Assembly: GCA_014338405.1 (NCBI GenBank)
Contig: JTDE01000243.1
Span: 261,192 to 325,191, forward strand
Direction of reading: 5' to 3'
Source: Paragonimus skrjabini miyazakii
Taxonomy: Eukaryota; Platyhelminthes; Trematoda; Plagiorchiida; Troglotrematidae
Length of the DNA: 64,000 nt
Under the pieces are notes generated by a model that was not told the origin of the DNA, made no database searches, and saw only the letters and a program-made list of their open reading frames with translations. Of the stretch, positions 46,501 through 58,690 are shown piece by piece (the first letter of the stretch is position 1; each line of letters begins with the position of its first letter). Both the position numbers and the translations under genes were made by a program.

Positions 46501-47640
46501 TGGACATGCAACTTAGCAGCGTAAAATTTCGCATTGATTGTATTCGTGAGCCTGCGTGTGATAGTTTCGGCTAACTTATCGCCCTTGAAGGGCAGTTCGA
46601 TGTGTACAGTGTTCTTTTCTACCAGGTGCAACTGGTCTCTTTCACCCCGCTGTTGTGTTGCTCTGTCTAAGGATCTTTCCGTATATCCATTTTACATGAA
46701 TATCGCACTTATGGACGCCAATTCTTCAGTACTTGTGTCATCTGTGCAAATTCTTATGGCTCTGATTATCAAACAGTTAATTAGGTTTCTCTTTAAGGCG
46801 AGTGGTACGAAACTATTGAAGTGAATATACTGACCATTCCAAGTATCCTTTCTGCGTATCGCGCGCTGAATTGAGTCATCATTGTGGCGAAATAAACGCA
46901 CATCCATAAAGCCCAATTGGCTATTCATTTCGGTCTCCAACGAAAATGTCAAATTTTGGTGTGGGGAGTTAAACGTGGATACGATGTCAGTAGGATTTAC
47001 ACTATTATCGAGGACATAAATGATGTCGTCAACGTAACTCTTATAAAAATTGCATTGACCTGCTGCTAAGCTCAGTTGTTCGTTTTCCAATTTCGTCATG
47101 AAGTTATCGGCAAACAATGATCCCAACGGTAATTTCACTGCAACACCGTCTTTTTGTTGACAAATTCCTTCGTTAAACTAAAACTGTACTTTGTAGGTGC
47201 ACAGATAAAGTAATTGCTTGAGTTCCATCGATGGTATCCGAATATCCTTGTCACTATGATCGATATAATCACATAGGTAATCTAGCATCCCCTTTAGTGG
47301 AACGTTGGTAAACAAGGACACGATGTCGAGATAAACCATTGGCTGCCTCGTTAAATCGGTATCTTTAATTGCATTCACAAAATCAAAGGAATCGCGTACG
47401 CTGTGCTTTGAAAGTTTACGCCTGACGGGATCAAGTATTTGTGACAACCACTTAACCAGTGAGTGATATGGAGAGTTCCATATGTCCAGAATTGTTTTGA
47501 GTGGTACCCCAACTTTGTGAATTTTTGGTAGCCCGTACAGCCTCGGAATTGTGGATCCGATGGGGGATTCTTTCAAATGTCGCTGAATAACTAATTCTCC
47601 TCAGTTTTAAACATCGTAGGGATTTTGATCTTGCCTTCCC
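46500..47640 (-). pseudogene. PLE-4 reverse transcriptase with intact YVDD box
   Basis: In order on the minus strand: IPRLYGLPKIHKVGVPLKT, WNSPYHSLVKWLSQILDPV, MVYLDIVSLFTNVPL, LCTYKVQF, then KLPLGSLFADNFMTKLENEQ (decayed GSPLGP motif) and YKSYVDDIIYVLDNS with YVDD at 47025-47036, NSQLGFMDVRLFRHN, FNSFVPLALKRNLINCL and the linker VEKNTVHIELPFKGDKLAE. Stops or frameshifts separate the palm from its first half (47140-47178), and the thumb from the linker (around 46630-46690). About 30 codons of sequence upstream of the PKIHK block remain before the inverted tail. Confidence 0.9.
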
Positions 47641-47658
47641 AATCCGAGGGGTTTTATC

Positions 47659-47814
47659 TGTAGTGTGACATTGAGTTGGCTGGCCGCATTAACCACCCGT
47701 TCCCTGTCTATCCCCTTCACGATTCTCCAGTAAAATGTGTGATATAAATGTGAAGTCTTTAACCTGATGATGAATCACTGAAAACGAGTTTGTTCGCTAT
47801 ACACTATTTTTCGT
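47659..47814 (+). repeat. Inverted copy of the PLE-4 tail at its 5' end
   Basis: Reverse complement of the 45931-46080 region. Carries its own hammerhead site (47760-47799) on the plus strand. Confidence 0.85.
47760..47799 (+). ncRNA. Hammerhead-like motif in the inverted PLE-4 tail
   Basis: TAAC (stem I), CTGATGA (47764-47770), nine bases with little stem II potential (47771-47779), GAAA (47780-47783), stem III AACG/TGTT with A15.1-U16.1 (to 47794), C47795 as cleavage base, and GCTA. Stem I has one mismatch (A opposite C). The weak stem II is the main doubt. Confidence 0.5.
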
Positions 47815-50800
47815 GATTGCGCTGGGAATTTTTACGCGTAACTTTTACGAGTAGAACGGCGAGTGACAGTTGTAAAAGGTTTCCCATTGGTTATATAAAC
47901 ATACACACTATGCTGGGTTCTATTAAGTCCTTTTTTTGTACTCAGGTGGGAGATGGTAGATAAGGTCGGAGTCAAGCCGGTGCCCGCTGTGTTACTAACT
48001 GGAACGCTTATACGGTCGATGTTATGAGTAAAAGCTGAAATATATCATTTAAATGAAGCTTCTGATAGAGTTCAATTCTAACGATTCAGGGTTGCAGTTC
48101 GGACAAATTTGTTTGGGCATTCCAGCATCTCATGCTTAAAGATTTCCGTTCATCATACATATTAAGTTGGAGGGTGCATATGGAATATTCCCTTGGGAAG
48201 GAATTCTCAGGAGTAAACACTTCTGTGTAGGAACCGTGTGCGGCGTAAAAAGGTTTAGCATTAGCCGCATGCATTGAAGAAAACTTTTAGAACTATAAAA
48301 GGAACACTTTCTAAGACTTCAAATAGGTATAGTCTCTCTAACAAAAAGCAGTGTGATGAGGGCTGACAGGCTGAATTCACCTTACTGGTACAAGGGTTTC
48401 AAGGTGAAACATTCACCAGCAAAAATCACTTGGTACGCAACCTTCATAACGTCGATCTCGTTTGTTATAATCTTAGATATAACAGACTGATGAACATAGG
48501 TTGAGGCAGACACGGTAGCCATTCTGTTACTTTACTCAAGCGGAACCAACGTTCACGTAGTGTTCGCTGGAATGCAAGGACAATACTTTTTAGCCATGAA
48601 TTCCAACTAATGTGAGTGCGCAAAGGATACTGAAGAAATCGTCTTAGGAGTTTAGCACTGATAGCTATTGATCCCAGTTATGCAGCTGAAACATGAATTA
48701 AAGACCCTCCAGATGTGAAAAATGAAGTAAAATATTTCGTGAGGAAAGATTGTTTTCGATATTTCCCTCCCAAGTGGTTTAGTAAAAGGTCGCTATAACA
48801 CAAACTGAATAATCCGGAACATGTTTGTCAACGAGTGACATTAAATGCGACAACTAGATTCCCCATGATACACGTTTAAACCTGGATCAGGGGTTAGCCG
48901 AATGTTACAATGCATAATTCGTTTTATGTTTTTGTGTGAGTAAAACGTTTATAACTGATCTGTCTCCAAATTTATACCAGGTATATGGAATGTTTGACGG
49001 TATAGTTTCTCGAATATCGCAGCCAACGATTACTCTTAACCACTCTAATCACATCCAGTTAACCTCCGATCCAGGTCGAACTGATTAAGGTTTGGAGTCT
49101 GGCCGTCGCCTTTATTGTCACTCGTTAACAAACATGTTTTGGATTAATCGCTTCGTGTTATGACACGTTTTTGTGGATCCTCTGTAGCTGCATTAGATTA
49201 AGAATAAATTACCGAACTCAGTTGGTTGTCGCATTGTTAGAAATTTTTGACGAGGATTGCCCTACGAACAGGAAACAATGGCCGATCTAATTTTTTCAGT
49301 TATCTACACAGCAACCACTCGAGCCGTATTGCACAAGCACGCTGTAGTACTCATGTTTCCTTTCATAACTCGGTCGTTAACCCGAATAAAACAAAGGTAG
49401 CAATGTTGTCATGATAAGTTGCCGTTCTTCGGTTCGAATCCTGGTCACATTAATCTTGTAACACTTGGACATTCTGACATCAGTCAAACAAGTAGGCAAG
49501 CATACGTTTACATGACAACTAATGAAGGATGGTGAAACCGCACTTTATTTTGCCTCTCAAGTTCCTATGCTGTCAGGTATGTAGATGCTGTTGCCGTTGG
49601 CCTTAGGGTTTGATCTTTTACCGCCAACGTTAACTTCAAGGTACAGTCACTGGATATTACAATCCATTATAAAGGATATATAATACATCGGTCTGCTGGT
49701 AGATTAATTGATACAGGAATGTAAACAACCTGTACCCTGTTGGCATAAACAACGCCTCCCGTGTGATCATGATAACAGGGCGAGTAGTAAGAACTTTCTT
49801 TGCAATATCGTAGATATGTTCAATACAACTATTAGAACAAAGGTAACTGGAGCTTGCTTGACAAAGTACACATTAAGATTCGTGGAAGCACTAATCTGAT
49901 GTGTCTGTCGCAGTTTTTTACTTCTACTAAAACTAACACGATAACATTGTTAAGCATATTTGATGGTGCATTTATGTGGGTTTCAGACACATCAGTAGAA
50001 AATTTCTTCCAATCCTACACTGATAAATCGGAACCAATATTCATATGTAGTGTAAACAGTTTACTGATTCAGAACGTTTAAACGTTTTTCTCATAAGCAG
50101 GAATGATGAGTTACTTTTTAGCAAAAGTGATAAAAAAGCTTCCTTCGTACCTTCATTGTAATATTTATTTTAACCTTACCTAAAATAATGCATAAGGTTG
50201 ACCAACCAATAGGACAGAAGTTGGGATTCGATCTTGGTATTTCAAATTTATTCCAATGATTCAATGCTGGTTGATTTTCTCTATTATTTATTGATGTCTC
50301 ACTGAATTCTGAACCTTCTCTTATCGGAAACAGCAATTGCACCAAAGCTTAATTTCCAAATGATTGAGAGGAATGTAACAAACTGAGTTTCAGATTTATA
50401 AAAAAAAGAACTATTCGGCATAAGGTGGTAACACACGGTGGATTTTTCACTGACTTCAATTCTTAGATAGAAACAGTAATCACATAACAATATCAGCAAC
50501 TTAAAATCAACAGCAGTTACAAAGTTAGATCTGTTCAATGCTTGATCATGCATCATCTGATGATATTTTGTTGAGGTTCTCTGACGCAAAAGCAAACAGA
50601 CACCGTCACTCTATTAAGTACATACTAAAGGAACTGTTTGTAACAGTGATGTTGCCGTGGTAGTAATCAAACAGGTTTCAAACTTCAATCTTTTAGTAAT
50701 GTAAATCAGGCAATTTCTTTCGGGAATTTAAACAAAACAGTCGTAACAAGGGGCGAGGTAGATAGATTGATTCACCAGTAACAAGCTTACAACGACTATT

Positions 50801-51146
50801 TTTTTCGACCGAACGATTAAAGTGTAGATAGTCAATCGGCGGGTTAGGATAAGTCACGTTCACCAACAATAGTTTCTGAATACGGATGAATAGTCGCAGA
50901 TTTGGTTAATTTCAAGTTGTGATATGGCTCATGTTTGATCGCACTCCTCACATTCCGGCAGGTCTAATGAAATCGGAAATTTTGACCTGTCTCAGAAGTT
51001 CCAATAGCAACATTATCGGCTAGAGTTTACCGGCGGTACCTGTGTCTCTTGCTGAGACGATAAAGCAGCCTGATGATTCCTCTTAAGTAAAAAGATTTGA
51101 GCGTGGCTGGAGCTCTGATTCCAGCCGTTACAAGAAGGTGCTTTGG
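47815..51146. other. No recognisable genes
   Basis: Short frames only. An isolated B-box-like word (GGTTCGAATCC, about 49419) lacks a proper A box and T-arm pairing. Confidence 0.5.
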
Positions 51147-51250
51147 CAAGAACTAAACTCGAGTCTAGCGTGCCTTTGCGAAAAAGGCTGGCTGGGAGAC
51201 CCATCTGAACGTGAAGGCTGGGATGAAAAATAAGGGATGTTCACCTTGAG
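51147..51250 (+). repeat. Fragment of hammerhead element, 3' half
   Basis: AACTCGAGTCTAGCG, GCGAAAAAGGCTGGCTGG and a loosely matching tail (AGGGATGTTCACCTTGA). The core left of CTCGAG has decayed to AGAACTAAA. Confidence 0.5.
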
Positions 51251-53089
51251 AATAATCCATTTGAGTCAACTGTTAAAGAACGTCTCAGCCGACTGCAGGC
51301 GTATTGAATCAGTAACCACGAAGCGTGCAGAGGTTACGGACATTGATTGTGTGTTTGTTTCGAGGATATTATCGTTTATCCGTAACACAGACCCATTTAG
51401 ACAGATATGCGACCAATATTGAGAAAGTTACACAAGCAGAAGCGAGAATTCCTTGATTTCCACAGTGAAGGAATATTATTCTGAATGGGTGCAAAAGTCC
51501 GTGCTAACAGACAGCGTTAATGCCGCTGACCCACACAAATAGCAGTATCCTCAGTTGCTGGACCCATCCTGACCATTAGTGACGTTACTGATTCGACCTG
51601 TACGTTCAGCATCCCATCATGGCGTTCCAATCCAGAATTCTCGTGTTGTTGAGGCCGTTGTTATCACTCGATTGAAACTGGCCTTGTGTGGTATGAGCAC
51701 ACGTGAACGAACTTGACCCTACCCCGGAATTAAGCACCCTTCCTAACCAACCGACTGCATCTCCAACCGCTAATTGTTCGACACAAGAAAATGGTTGATG
51801 TTATCGTAAATCTGGTACTGCTGGGTCGATGCAGACTGATTGCATCTATCACTCTTCGAGTTCTAACTGTTTCGTTCAATATTTTAGGAGTTGATTTTGC
51901 TTTAAAATTTTGTACAGCCCACCCGTCTACAATAAACACCAGTAGAGGTGTTGCGAACTCTGCTAGAACAAAAATCGTTTAGTGTTAGTCCACTTATCGC
52001 TGTATTTAAATTTGCAACGGGAAATGATTGTCTCACATGCTTACTACTTACGTTATCCTGCCTTGCGCATGAAATGAAAGGATGTTGTGAACACCATGAA
52101 AGTCCCTCGTAGACCTTGCGATTAAAAGTTATTATACGGGGATATTAAACTGGACAACGCACTGTTAATTTCACTGTCAGCCCACACGGAGCGCTTCTCT
52201 TGGTTCTTTCAAGTATGCCCCTGATCGAAAGTACAGCGAATTTTGCAATACATAAATGAGAAGCAGATTATAAGCACTAAGTGGTCATGGACAAATAGTT
52301 TATATTTCAGAATCAGATATGGTATGGCTTTTGCGGCGAATAAACTTTATAACCAACGAATAATCACTTCTTTGTTGTAATCCATCGTCACATACATATA
52401 TGCATTTAATAATGTTTGTTACCACGACACCCCGATGATGAATTACTGGAAATATTTGTCACTTTGTCGTAAAAAGAGAAAGTTATTAATCGATAACATT
52501 TCTTCTTGTTTTTCTCACAGTATACAAAGCTTCTTCCACGTGATCTCAGATTGAAAAGATAAAAGAGAATTTGAAACAATCACACCTTTTGAACATAATC
52601 GGTGCAATTCTCTGGGGGCCGTTAACTCTATTCAGAATTCCTTCATCGGTGAAAGAAAAGAACTATTCTTCATATTTGGAGATTTTGAACTCACATTTTT
52701 TCTAGTCAACTGAGAATTGTAAATCATCAAGGAACACTCAACTTCTTAGTGTCCAAGTGAGAGTGTTCTCCCGCATCATCTCTAACCCTCAAAGTGCTCG
52801 CACAACACATCAAAATCTTGGTATCCGGACAAATCAAGTTGTGAATCGACAATCACACCAAAAATTTTCTCATTTTTATAATCATATGACATTACACCTT
52901 GAACTTAACTCACGTGTAATTGCACGTTTCGCATTCAGACAGGCTTTCTTAGGCTGTCTGTTTCGAACAAGTGTACCGGATCCGACTATTACTCTGGCCA
53001 GTAGCGCAATTCACTGTCATTCTTCGTACACGTCTTCAGACGGACCACTGCGTCACTGGTCTCACTCAGATCCAAACGTCCAACCTCAT
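51251..53089. other. No recognisable genes
   Basis: Only short frames; a 132-codon frame at 52757-53155 overlaps repeat DNA and has no motif. Confidence 0.5.
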
Positions 53090-53160
53090 TTACTTGTAAG
53101 TGGTGCTCAGTTTGCCCGATTGCTTTCCGAAGAAACATGGTATTTGTTCAGTTGACAGGA
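53090..53160 (+). repeat. Leader segment of the hammerhead element
   Basis: GCTCAGTTTGCCCGATTG and GAAGAAACA match the leader of the 45.2-kb copy (GATCAGTTTGCCCGATCG, GAGGAAACA). The ribozyme part is missing. Confidence 0.45.
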
Positions 53161-53689
53161 ATCAGCGACTCCATGGTTAGGACATTTCATCAAATACGAA
53201 TCACAGAAAGCGCTAAACCAGTTGAGTAATGTTTTGGTGACTAGGAGGTAGAACGACATCGTCGATCTAACTAGAATGTGTCACACGTTTGACTACAGCA
53301 TCCTCATTCAGATAGACTATTGCAGCTGGCCTGTTATCGTGTCTCCCGTCGGAGCAATCACATTTGAGTAATGTTTATTGGATTCAACATAACGTCGAAA
53401 CTAGTCTGTTCGTTCGATACTTTCTTGCAATAATTGACATTTGTCGCACGGAGCCTACGTTTAAGTGGTTGCAGCAGACCCCCTGTCCAAATAAGAAGCT
53501 CAACCTAATTTTCATCCAAGTAGATACACTGACTAATGAGTGTGTAACGTATATACGCCGGCCGTTTCTATTTGATTACCCTTCACACTCGTGGACCACA
53601 TCTGGACAATGTGAACACACCAGAGAACAGCATTCTTCCTATGTAGCGATTCGGGCGACAGCTCTGTAAAACGGAGACAAGGGGATTAA

Positions 53690-53845
53690 ACATGAGCTGA
53701 ATGCCCAGTAAGCCATGCACACGAGTTGCACAAACGAAAACCAAGATGGCGCTAACAACACCGTAGCACGCTTAGTGACATAATGCGTATTCAGTCCGTA
53801 CACTCTTGCTAGTTTCGACTGCGCTTCACAAATGTAGCACGTCAT
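53690..53845 (+). repeat. Dispersed repeat B, copy 2
   Basis: Second copy of the repeat at 20925-21075, same orientation. Confidence 0.6.
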
Positions 53846-55052
53846 CTCCAAATTCCATTTGTGCAGCCGCGCCACATATCAAATTTACTGGTTATCGTTC
53901 AATCTGTCTGATTTGGAAGGATAGGGTTTCGGCTTGTAGCTGATCTGTATTGAAATTCCGTTCGTTTATGATTGTGCAGATAGCGAGATAGAGATTGACT
54001 TTTCCAGAACACTTATACACATTCCGTTTATTCTGAATTCGAGATTTATAGAAAACATGACTTTCATTCTTCCTTAGCTGAAGTAGATACCTGAAATAGT
54101 AGCCAAGATCTTAAAATCATCTTCAACAGGACTTGTATCACGGTTTGCTACACTTCCGAATCATTCAAATCCACTCGAAGGCATTTAGCCGTCCAAAGCA
54201 ATCAGTCGCCGCGTACATAAACCCTGGCACTCAGCTTTTCTTGCTAGAGCTGTGTACAACAGTACTTCCATTATTCTCTTCTGTCTGGGAGACAAAATCC
54301 TAATCCATGCACATTTTGTGTTTGTTTTCGTGGTCTTATATTGTAACATAGTGGACTAAATTAAGTGTGTCAGTGTTTGAGTTCATCGGCACCATGACCC
54401 AAGCTATCCCGACAAGTGTGGCCCCAACTGCGTTGAAAGTATCCTACCGTTAGATCACAAATATAGCAAAAGCAAACAGTTTCAAAGAGACATGTGTGTC
54501 ACAGTTGTAGATAACTTGACTAGAGTCCATGTCCTTCATTCACCCATAGGTCGGTCATATCCCGGTTGTTTGTTCACAAGGCGTAGTGTCCTTCCAATTA
54601 AATGTATGAGTGTAGACATGGGTGTTTAGCAGTTAGGTCCCTACACTTTCTTTTGCTCAACCATCTTCTTGACTAGGGCTTGATATTCACTTCGTGACTG
54701 TATGACAATTAAGTGGCATGGAGAATCACTGATGTATTGCTGTCTACGAAGAAGATGATGATTATAAACACGATGATGATGATGATGATGATGATGATAA
54801 GCGACTAACCCCCGTTCAGATGGCCAATCACTCTCCTTCTTTCGAATAATTTTAGCCATTATGGTTCACTAACTTCTCATCAGCCTGACGTTGGAAGATT
54901 TACTTTACTTATCAATCGAAACACAAATCTGTTTTTGCCTTATTTAACATAAATTGGACTAACCTCTGCTGCTATCTTACAATCTTTCTGTAACTCCTGT
55001 CTCATGCTCTGTACCCTATGGCCTTGCATTCTTGCTCTGTGTTTGACTTCCT
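53846..55052. other. No gene; GAT microsatellite and pyrimidine tract
   Basis: A perfect (GAT)9 run lies at 54772-54798. A pyrimidine-rich tract at 54960-55052 leads to a possible splice acceptor. Confidence 0.6.
54772..54798 (+). repeat. (GAT)9 microsatellite
   Basis: Nine uninterrupted GAT units; the complementary strand reads as a histidine run. Confidence 0.95.
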
Positions 55053-55280
55053 AGTTAGAAAATGTTCAACCTTCGGATTTTAGGAAGTATGGGTTTCACT
55101 TTGGCTTGCCCTAAGTCTAATCAGCTTGGGCTGGTTCTGCTGTACAACTCACAAGGCGTTAATATTCTGGACTCACGTATCCGGCCACACAATGAATACT
55201 CGGTGCGTGTGGGTGTGCACTGCAACGCAAAATACAAAAACCACCTTCTGATATCCACCGCCAGCGAGTTCAACCGGGAA
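55053..55280 (+). CDS. Possible internal coding exon, unidentified
   Basis: A long pyrimidine-rich tract ends at TTTGACTTCCTAG (to 55052). An open frame follows: MFNLRILGSMGFTLACPKSN, LGLVLLYNSQGVNILDS, RIRPHNEYSVRVGVHCNAKY and NHLLISTASEFNRE. A GTATGC donor-like site follows at 55281. Composition is near 50% GC, well above its flanks. I do not recognise the peptide. The frame stays open to 55334, so the donor is inferred. It could equally be part of an unrecognised transposon. Confidence 0.3.
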
Positions 55281-55334
55281 AGTATGCCGACAACGATAAG
55301 TGTATTCTTTTATCTCTCTCCAACCAACACCTAA

Positions 55335-55682
55335 AACTTACCAAATTGTAGATAGTTTTAGCACTTCTGTCTCCTCAGTCCGTGCTAACCCATATTTCCT
55401 TCCACTTCTTTGTCTTAAACTAAATAACATTTTCGACACCACACTCAGCTCTTTTGCTCCAACTCTCGTTCGTTAGATTCGCCGTTTTGCTGCATTCAAC
55501 AAATGAGCCTAAATTAAGTGAGATGTATGAAGATCCGTTGACCACGAATTAGGTTTTATTCACAAGACATCTACAGTGTGAGTGGTGGCAACAGATAAAT
55601 CATCAAAATACCCACATCGCATCTTCAACGAAAGGATGGGGAGTGTGTTGGCGCAAGTTAGCCTATTCGATTAGTTATGTAT
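55335..55682. other. No recognisable feature
   Basis: Pyrimidine-rich, then AT-rich DNA; nothing supported. Confidence 0.5.
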
Positions 55683-55760
55683 TTTCGGAAGTGATCTACT
55701 GGAAAGTCTGTGGGAATGCAACAGCTGCGATCAATTGTGGGTGATGTTCAATCTGCATAA
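55683..55760 (+). repeat. 3' tail fragment of hammerhead element
   Basis: GTCTGTGGGAATGCAACAGC and GATCAATTGTGGGTGATG match the ends of the 19.5- and 45.0-kb copies. No ribozyme is attached. Confidence 0.75.
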
Positions 55761-55969
55761 TTATGTATTTTTTGAACATTTATCTGCTAACAAACTCCCT
55801 CATTCTGTAGCCTATTCAATATATTTTCATATATTTATATTAATGTGTATTAATGTATCAGTTTTAATGTCCAACAGCTTTGCTGACTAATCCTATTCTT
55901 ACGCTTAAGTCGACTGGGATCCAAGTGTCCGTTTGAGACTAGTAATGAGTATAAACAATTTCCTTTGCA

Positions 55970-57312
55970 CAAGATGGCTTGTTGACTTTTGGAACTGCTG
56001 GGAAGGGTGCACAAAATGTTGAAATTTTGCCGTGTTAAGCATAAGTTTGACTTAATGAATGCCTTGAAAAATTTTTATGTGAATGCAACCACAGTATTTT
56101 CCATAGACGATGAATCATTCTTTACCATTGTCTCTTTACATGAATCTATCCACATTTTATGTGATTTTATTCTATCGAAAAATATTTCCATCTCAATTCC
56201 TCTGGATTATTTTAGAGAATCTGTTTTCTGTGCATAGAAAATCTACGAATTGAATTCGGAAGATCTCATTTTAGGCAGGTAGATAGAATAGTTATAGGCA
56301 CTCCTGTTGGCCCAACATTTACCTGACATTTTTCTAAGAATGATAGGTGGATCACTTTCAAGTCATTCTGATGCAACTATCTTTTGCAAGCGTCGCATTG
56401 AAGACATTTTGATTTTTACTAACTATAATTAGTTTGACACGTTTTATAAGGTTACGAATTCTTCATACACTTCTTTTTCTGTTACGTTTGAGATGAGCTG
56501 CAATAAAACCTAACCTTTTGAGTTGCTTTATTCGACAGTCAAATGTGGACTTCGTGCAGCTCTGTTTCTCGAAAATCTACTGGGCGTGGTCAGTGTATCC
56601 ATTTGACCAGTCATGCACTGATCAACTATAAACGTGTGTTAGTTAAAATGCTATACAGTTGAGCCCGCCGAATTCGTATGGCTGATGCACTAGCTGTCGA
56701 ACAGCAATTCTTAACGTATCTTACCAATCGATACCCGCAGTGGTTCAATAACACACATAGCAAACCTAAGCAAGCCAAATCGATTGTATATACTGTACCC
56801 GAAATGGACATTTTCATACAGTTACCACTTCGAGGAGACCATATGACCAGCTCAGTTAGATGTAGGCTTCAATCCGCCTTGTTTTGAACTTATCCTTCAG
56901 ATAAAACTTGCCTCTTGCAATCAACTAGGAGAGTAAGTCTGAATGAATTCAAATGTTGCCCGTCTGACCATACTGCCTTCCATATTGTCTGTCGTTTCAT
57001 TTGCAGTTGCAGTGACACTTAGATTGGCAGGAAGAATCGGTGCCTTCGTTAGCGAAAATCGAAAATATCCCGAAGTGGCTGATAAAATATGTAGAGCAAG
57101 GCATCAGTACGGCTGAAAACGATTTCTCATCATCCATTGCTAAACACATTAGGATGACTGGCTATTTAATGAACTCAATCAATTGGTTCACTATAATATT
57201 ATATGTTTAAACCATCCGGCCACCAATGAATTCCTATTAACCGAATATCAAGCGCTAGCTCTGTGTATTCAAAAATTACTGACTCAGACTGTAGCTCTGG
57301 TTTGGTGGTGAA
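55970..57312 (+). pseudogene. PLE-5: degenerate Penelope-like RT and endonuclease
   Basis: Plus-strand relic. RT part: FDLMNALKNFYVN, FFTIVSLHESIHILCDFI and ISISIPLDYFRESVFC (55989-56237), then after stops KRRIEDILIFTN (about 56390), where RIED stands at the YVDD position, so polymerase activity is lost. Linker: ADALAVEQQFLTYL, RYPQWFNN, KPKQAKSIVYTVPEMDIFIQ and PLRGDHMTSSVRCRLQ (56678-56887). Endonuclease: an IGRKNRC scrap near 57030, IPKWLIKYVEQG, SSSIAKHIRMTGY and the ending LCIQKLLTQTVALVW (about 57310). Closest by motif wording to the PLE-2 type. There are multiple stops and frameshifts throughout. The order of blocks makes the identification secure even though no frame exceeds about 80 codons. 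Confidence 0.8.
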
Positions 57313-57930
57313 CTTCTGATCACTAACACTTCATCCGTTTGACTGTACACTATTCGCGTCATAGTTAAATGTTCAAATTAATTGTTTTAGGTAAGCAGCC
57401 AAATATATAAAAAGAAATATCGACGACTCACAAAATATGTCTTCTCTGTATTTTGATGATCCTATTCTGCGAGTTTTGCATAGTGTCATAGTCAAAATTC
57501 AAATTCATTATTTTCATGTCCCTATAAATAACACCCTACTACATACTCATGCATAAGAAAACATATCTCACTTTGTGTGTCCAAAATCAGTTATCCTTAA
57601 GCTTAAAATTGATGATTGGAGAATCTCGCTATTTTGAACTTTGCGAAATAAAGCTTCCAATTTTCCATCTGGCATACAGCTGGCTATCAAAAACTGGCAA
57701 ACCAGACTACAAAGTCCTCAACTCTCACAATTCTTGGTCCCTTTCTTTTGGACCTAAACTGGATAAGGAGTGTTTGAGTAAAACCACACGTACTGTACTT
57801 CAAGTTACTTGCGATTTCCTTCACGTGTAGTTATACTTCGAATTAAGTTATTTTGATAAACTGGGTACCGGAGGCCATCAGGCATATTGGACGAACGAGT
57901 AGATAACTATTTGCGCAAAAGAAAGAAAAC
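57313..57930. other. Spacer with one 93-codon open frame, unidentified
   Basis: An open frame at 57549-57830 shows no motif that I recognise. It lies between two PLE relics and may be chance. Confidence 0.4.
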
Positions 57931-57935
57931 CACGG

Positions 57936-58474
57936 TTGAGGATCACGCTCGTATTGTCGATGAACAGCTCAACCATCACACATCGTATAAACATGAACAA
58001 CCACGTTAACCCTGTTTTGTCCCTTGGCGTCATTTACTGCGCACCAACTAACCAATTAAAACTGATTGATTTAACAGTAACTCAAGAGACCGCATCCGGA
58101 CTGTACCCCAAACGGTATGCCAACCTACTGATCCTACCATGACGTTAGATCACGTACTGTCCTCATCTGTGAATCATAGGACACATTATTTCTCAACAAC
58201 GCAGTAATACCATAGATCTAAATTCTACCGTTTTCCGATTGCCGAAGAAACAATTAACCAATATACGTTAGTTAAAATGTTATCTGATCGTAAAAAGTAT
58301 TACACTCAGTACTCATATTATAATGTTTGGATACGTAAAGGTCTTCCTTGGCCATCCATCTCAAAACCACTCGAAACCCGGCCAAGCACTAACCAACTCA
58401 TATGTGGTTATTCCACTTGTCACTTCCCAACGCACCAGCACCACCACCTTCCCTTATTAGACTGTGATATGTAA
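57936..58474 (+). pseudogene. PLE-6: C-terminal endonuclease remnant
   Basis: The frame at 57936-58142 has MNSSTITHRINMNNHVNPV, corresponding to the PLE NSSIxxHLxDxNHxV block, followed by GVIYCAPTNQLKL. A later frame (58277-58474) ends KGLPWPSISKPLETRPSTNQ, matching the GLPW ending and proline-rich extension of PLE-1. The GIY-YIG half and RT are absent. Downstream (58541-58690) is a tail of PLE-1 type with a variant hammerhead, so this is the 3' end of a PLE-1-family copy. Confidence 0.65.
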
Positions 58475-58540
58475 AACAATTTTGGTTTCACCGAATAGCA
58501 CTGTTTTTAATAAACAAGTAGTGTTTGTGTTTTACTTAAT

Positions 58541-58690
58541 CACCTCACTCTCGTACTATTTTTGATCAGTAACTTCCTTGTTACCAGCCCAAGTTGAGGA
58601 TTTATCGAAGAAGGTTCCGTTAGCTGAAACCGAAATTGTTTTTACATGATTTTTACGGGGACTTTCAATTATTTGAGACTGTGATATGCT
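58541..58690 (+). repeat. PLE-1-type 3' tail downstream of PLE-6
   Basis: Matches 10265-10425 on the same strand: TCGTACTATTTTTGATCA, AACTTCC, GATTTATCGAA, CATGATTTTTACGGGGA and TTTCAATTATTTGA. About 75-80% identity by eye. Confidence 0.8.
58585..58626 (+). ncRNA. Hammerhead-like motif with variant core (PLE-6 tail)
   Basis: Stem I CAGC (58585-58588) pairs with GCTG (58623-58626). Core CCAAGTTGA (58589-58597). Stem II GG-ATTTA-TC (58598-58606). GAAG (58607-58610). Stem III AAGG-TT-CCGT (58611-58620) with one mismatch, then T and A before the predicted cleavage point. Compared with 10329-10368, one pair in stem I (G-C to A-T) and one in stem III (A-T to G-C) changed on both sides. Confidence 0.5.

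Larger units (their letters stand above)
45931..47814 (-). mobile_element. PLE-4: Penelope-like element flanked by inverted tail copies
   Basis: Minus-strand RT-EN relic (coding remains 47640-46126) with its 3' tail at 46125-45931 and an inverted copy of the tail at 47659-47814, abutting the truncated 5' end. This repeats the layout of PLE-1 with an unrelated tail sequence. A further copy of the tail starts at 63806. The RT keeps its YVDD box, but several frame breaks make it non-functional. Confidence 0.88.

Noticed and set aside
49419..49432. B-box word GGTTCGAATCC, possible tRNA
   Set aside because: No paired T arm and no A box at proper distance; at most an old SINE scrap.
52757..53155. 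132-codon plus-strand frame
   Set aside because: Runs into a fragment of the hammerhead-element leader and has no motif; likely chance.
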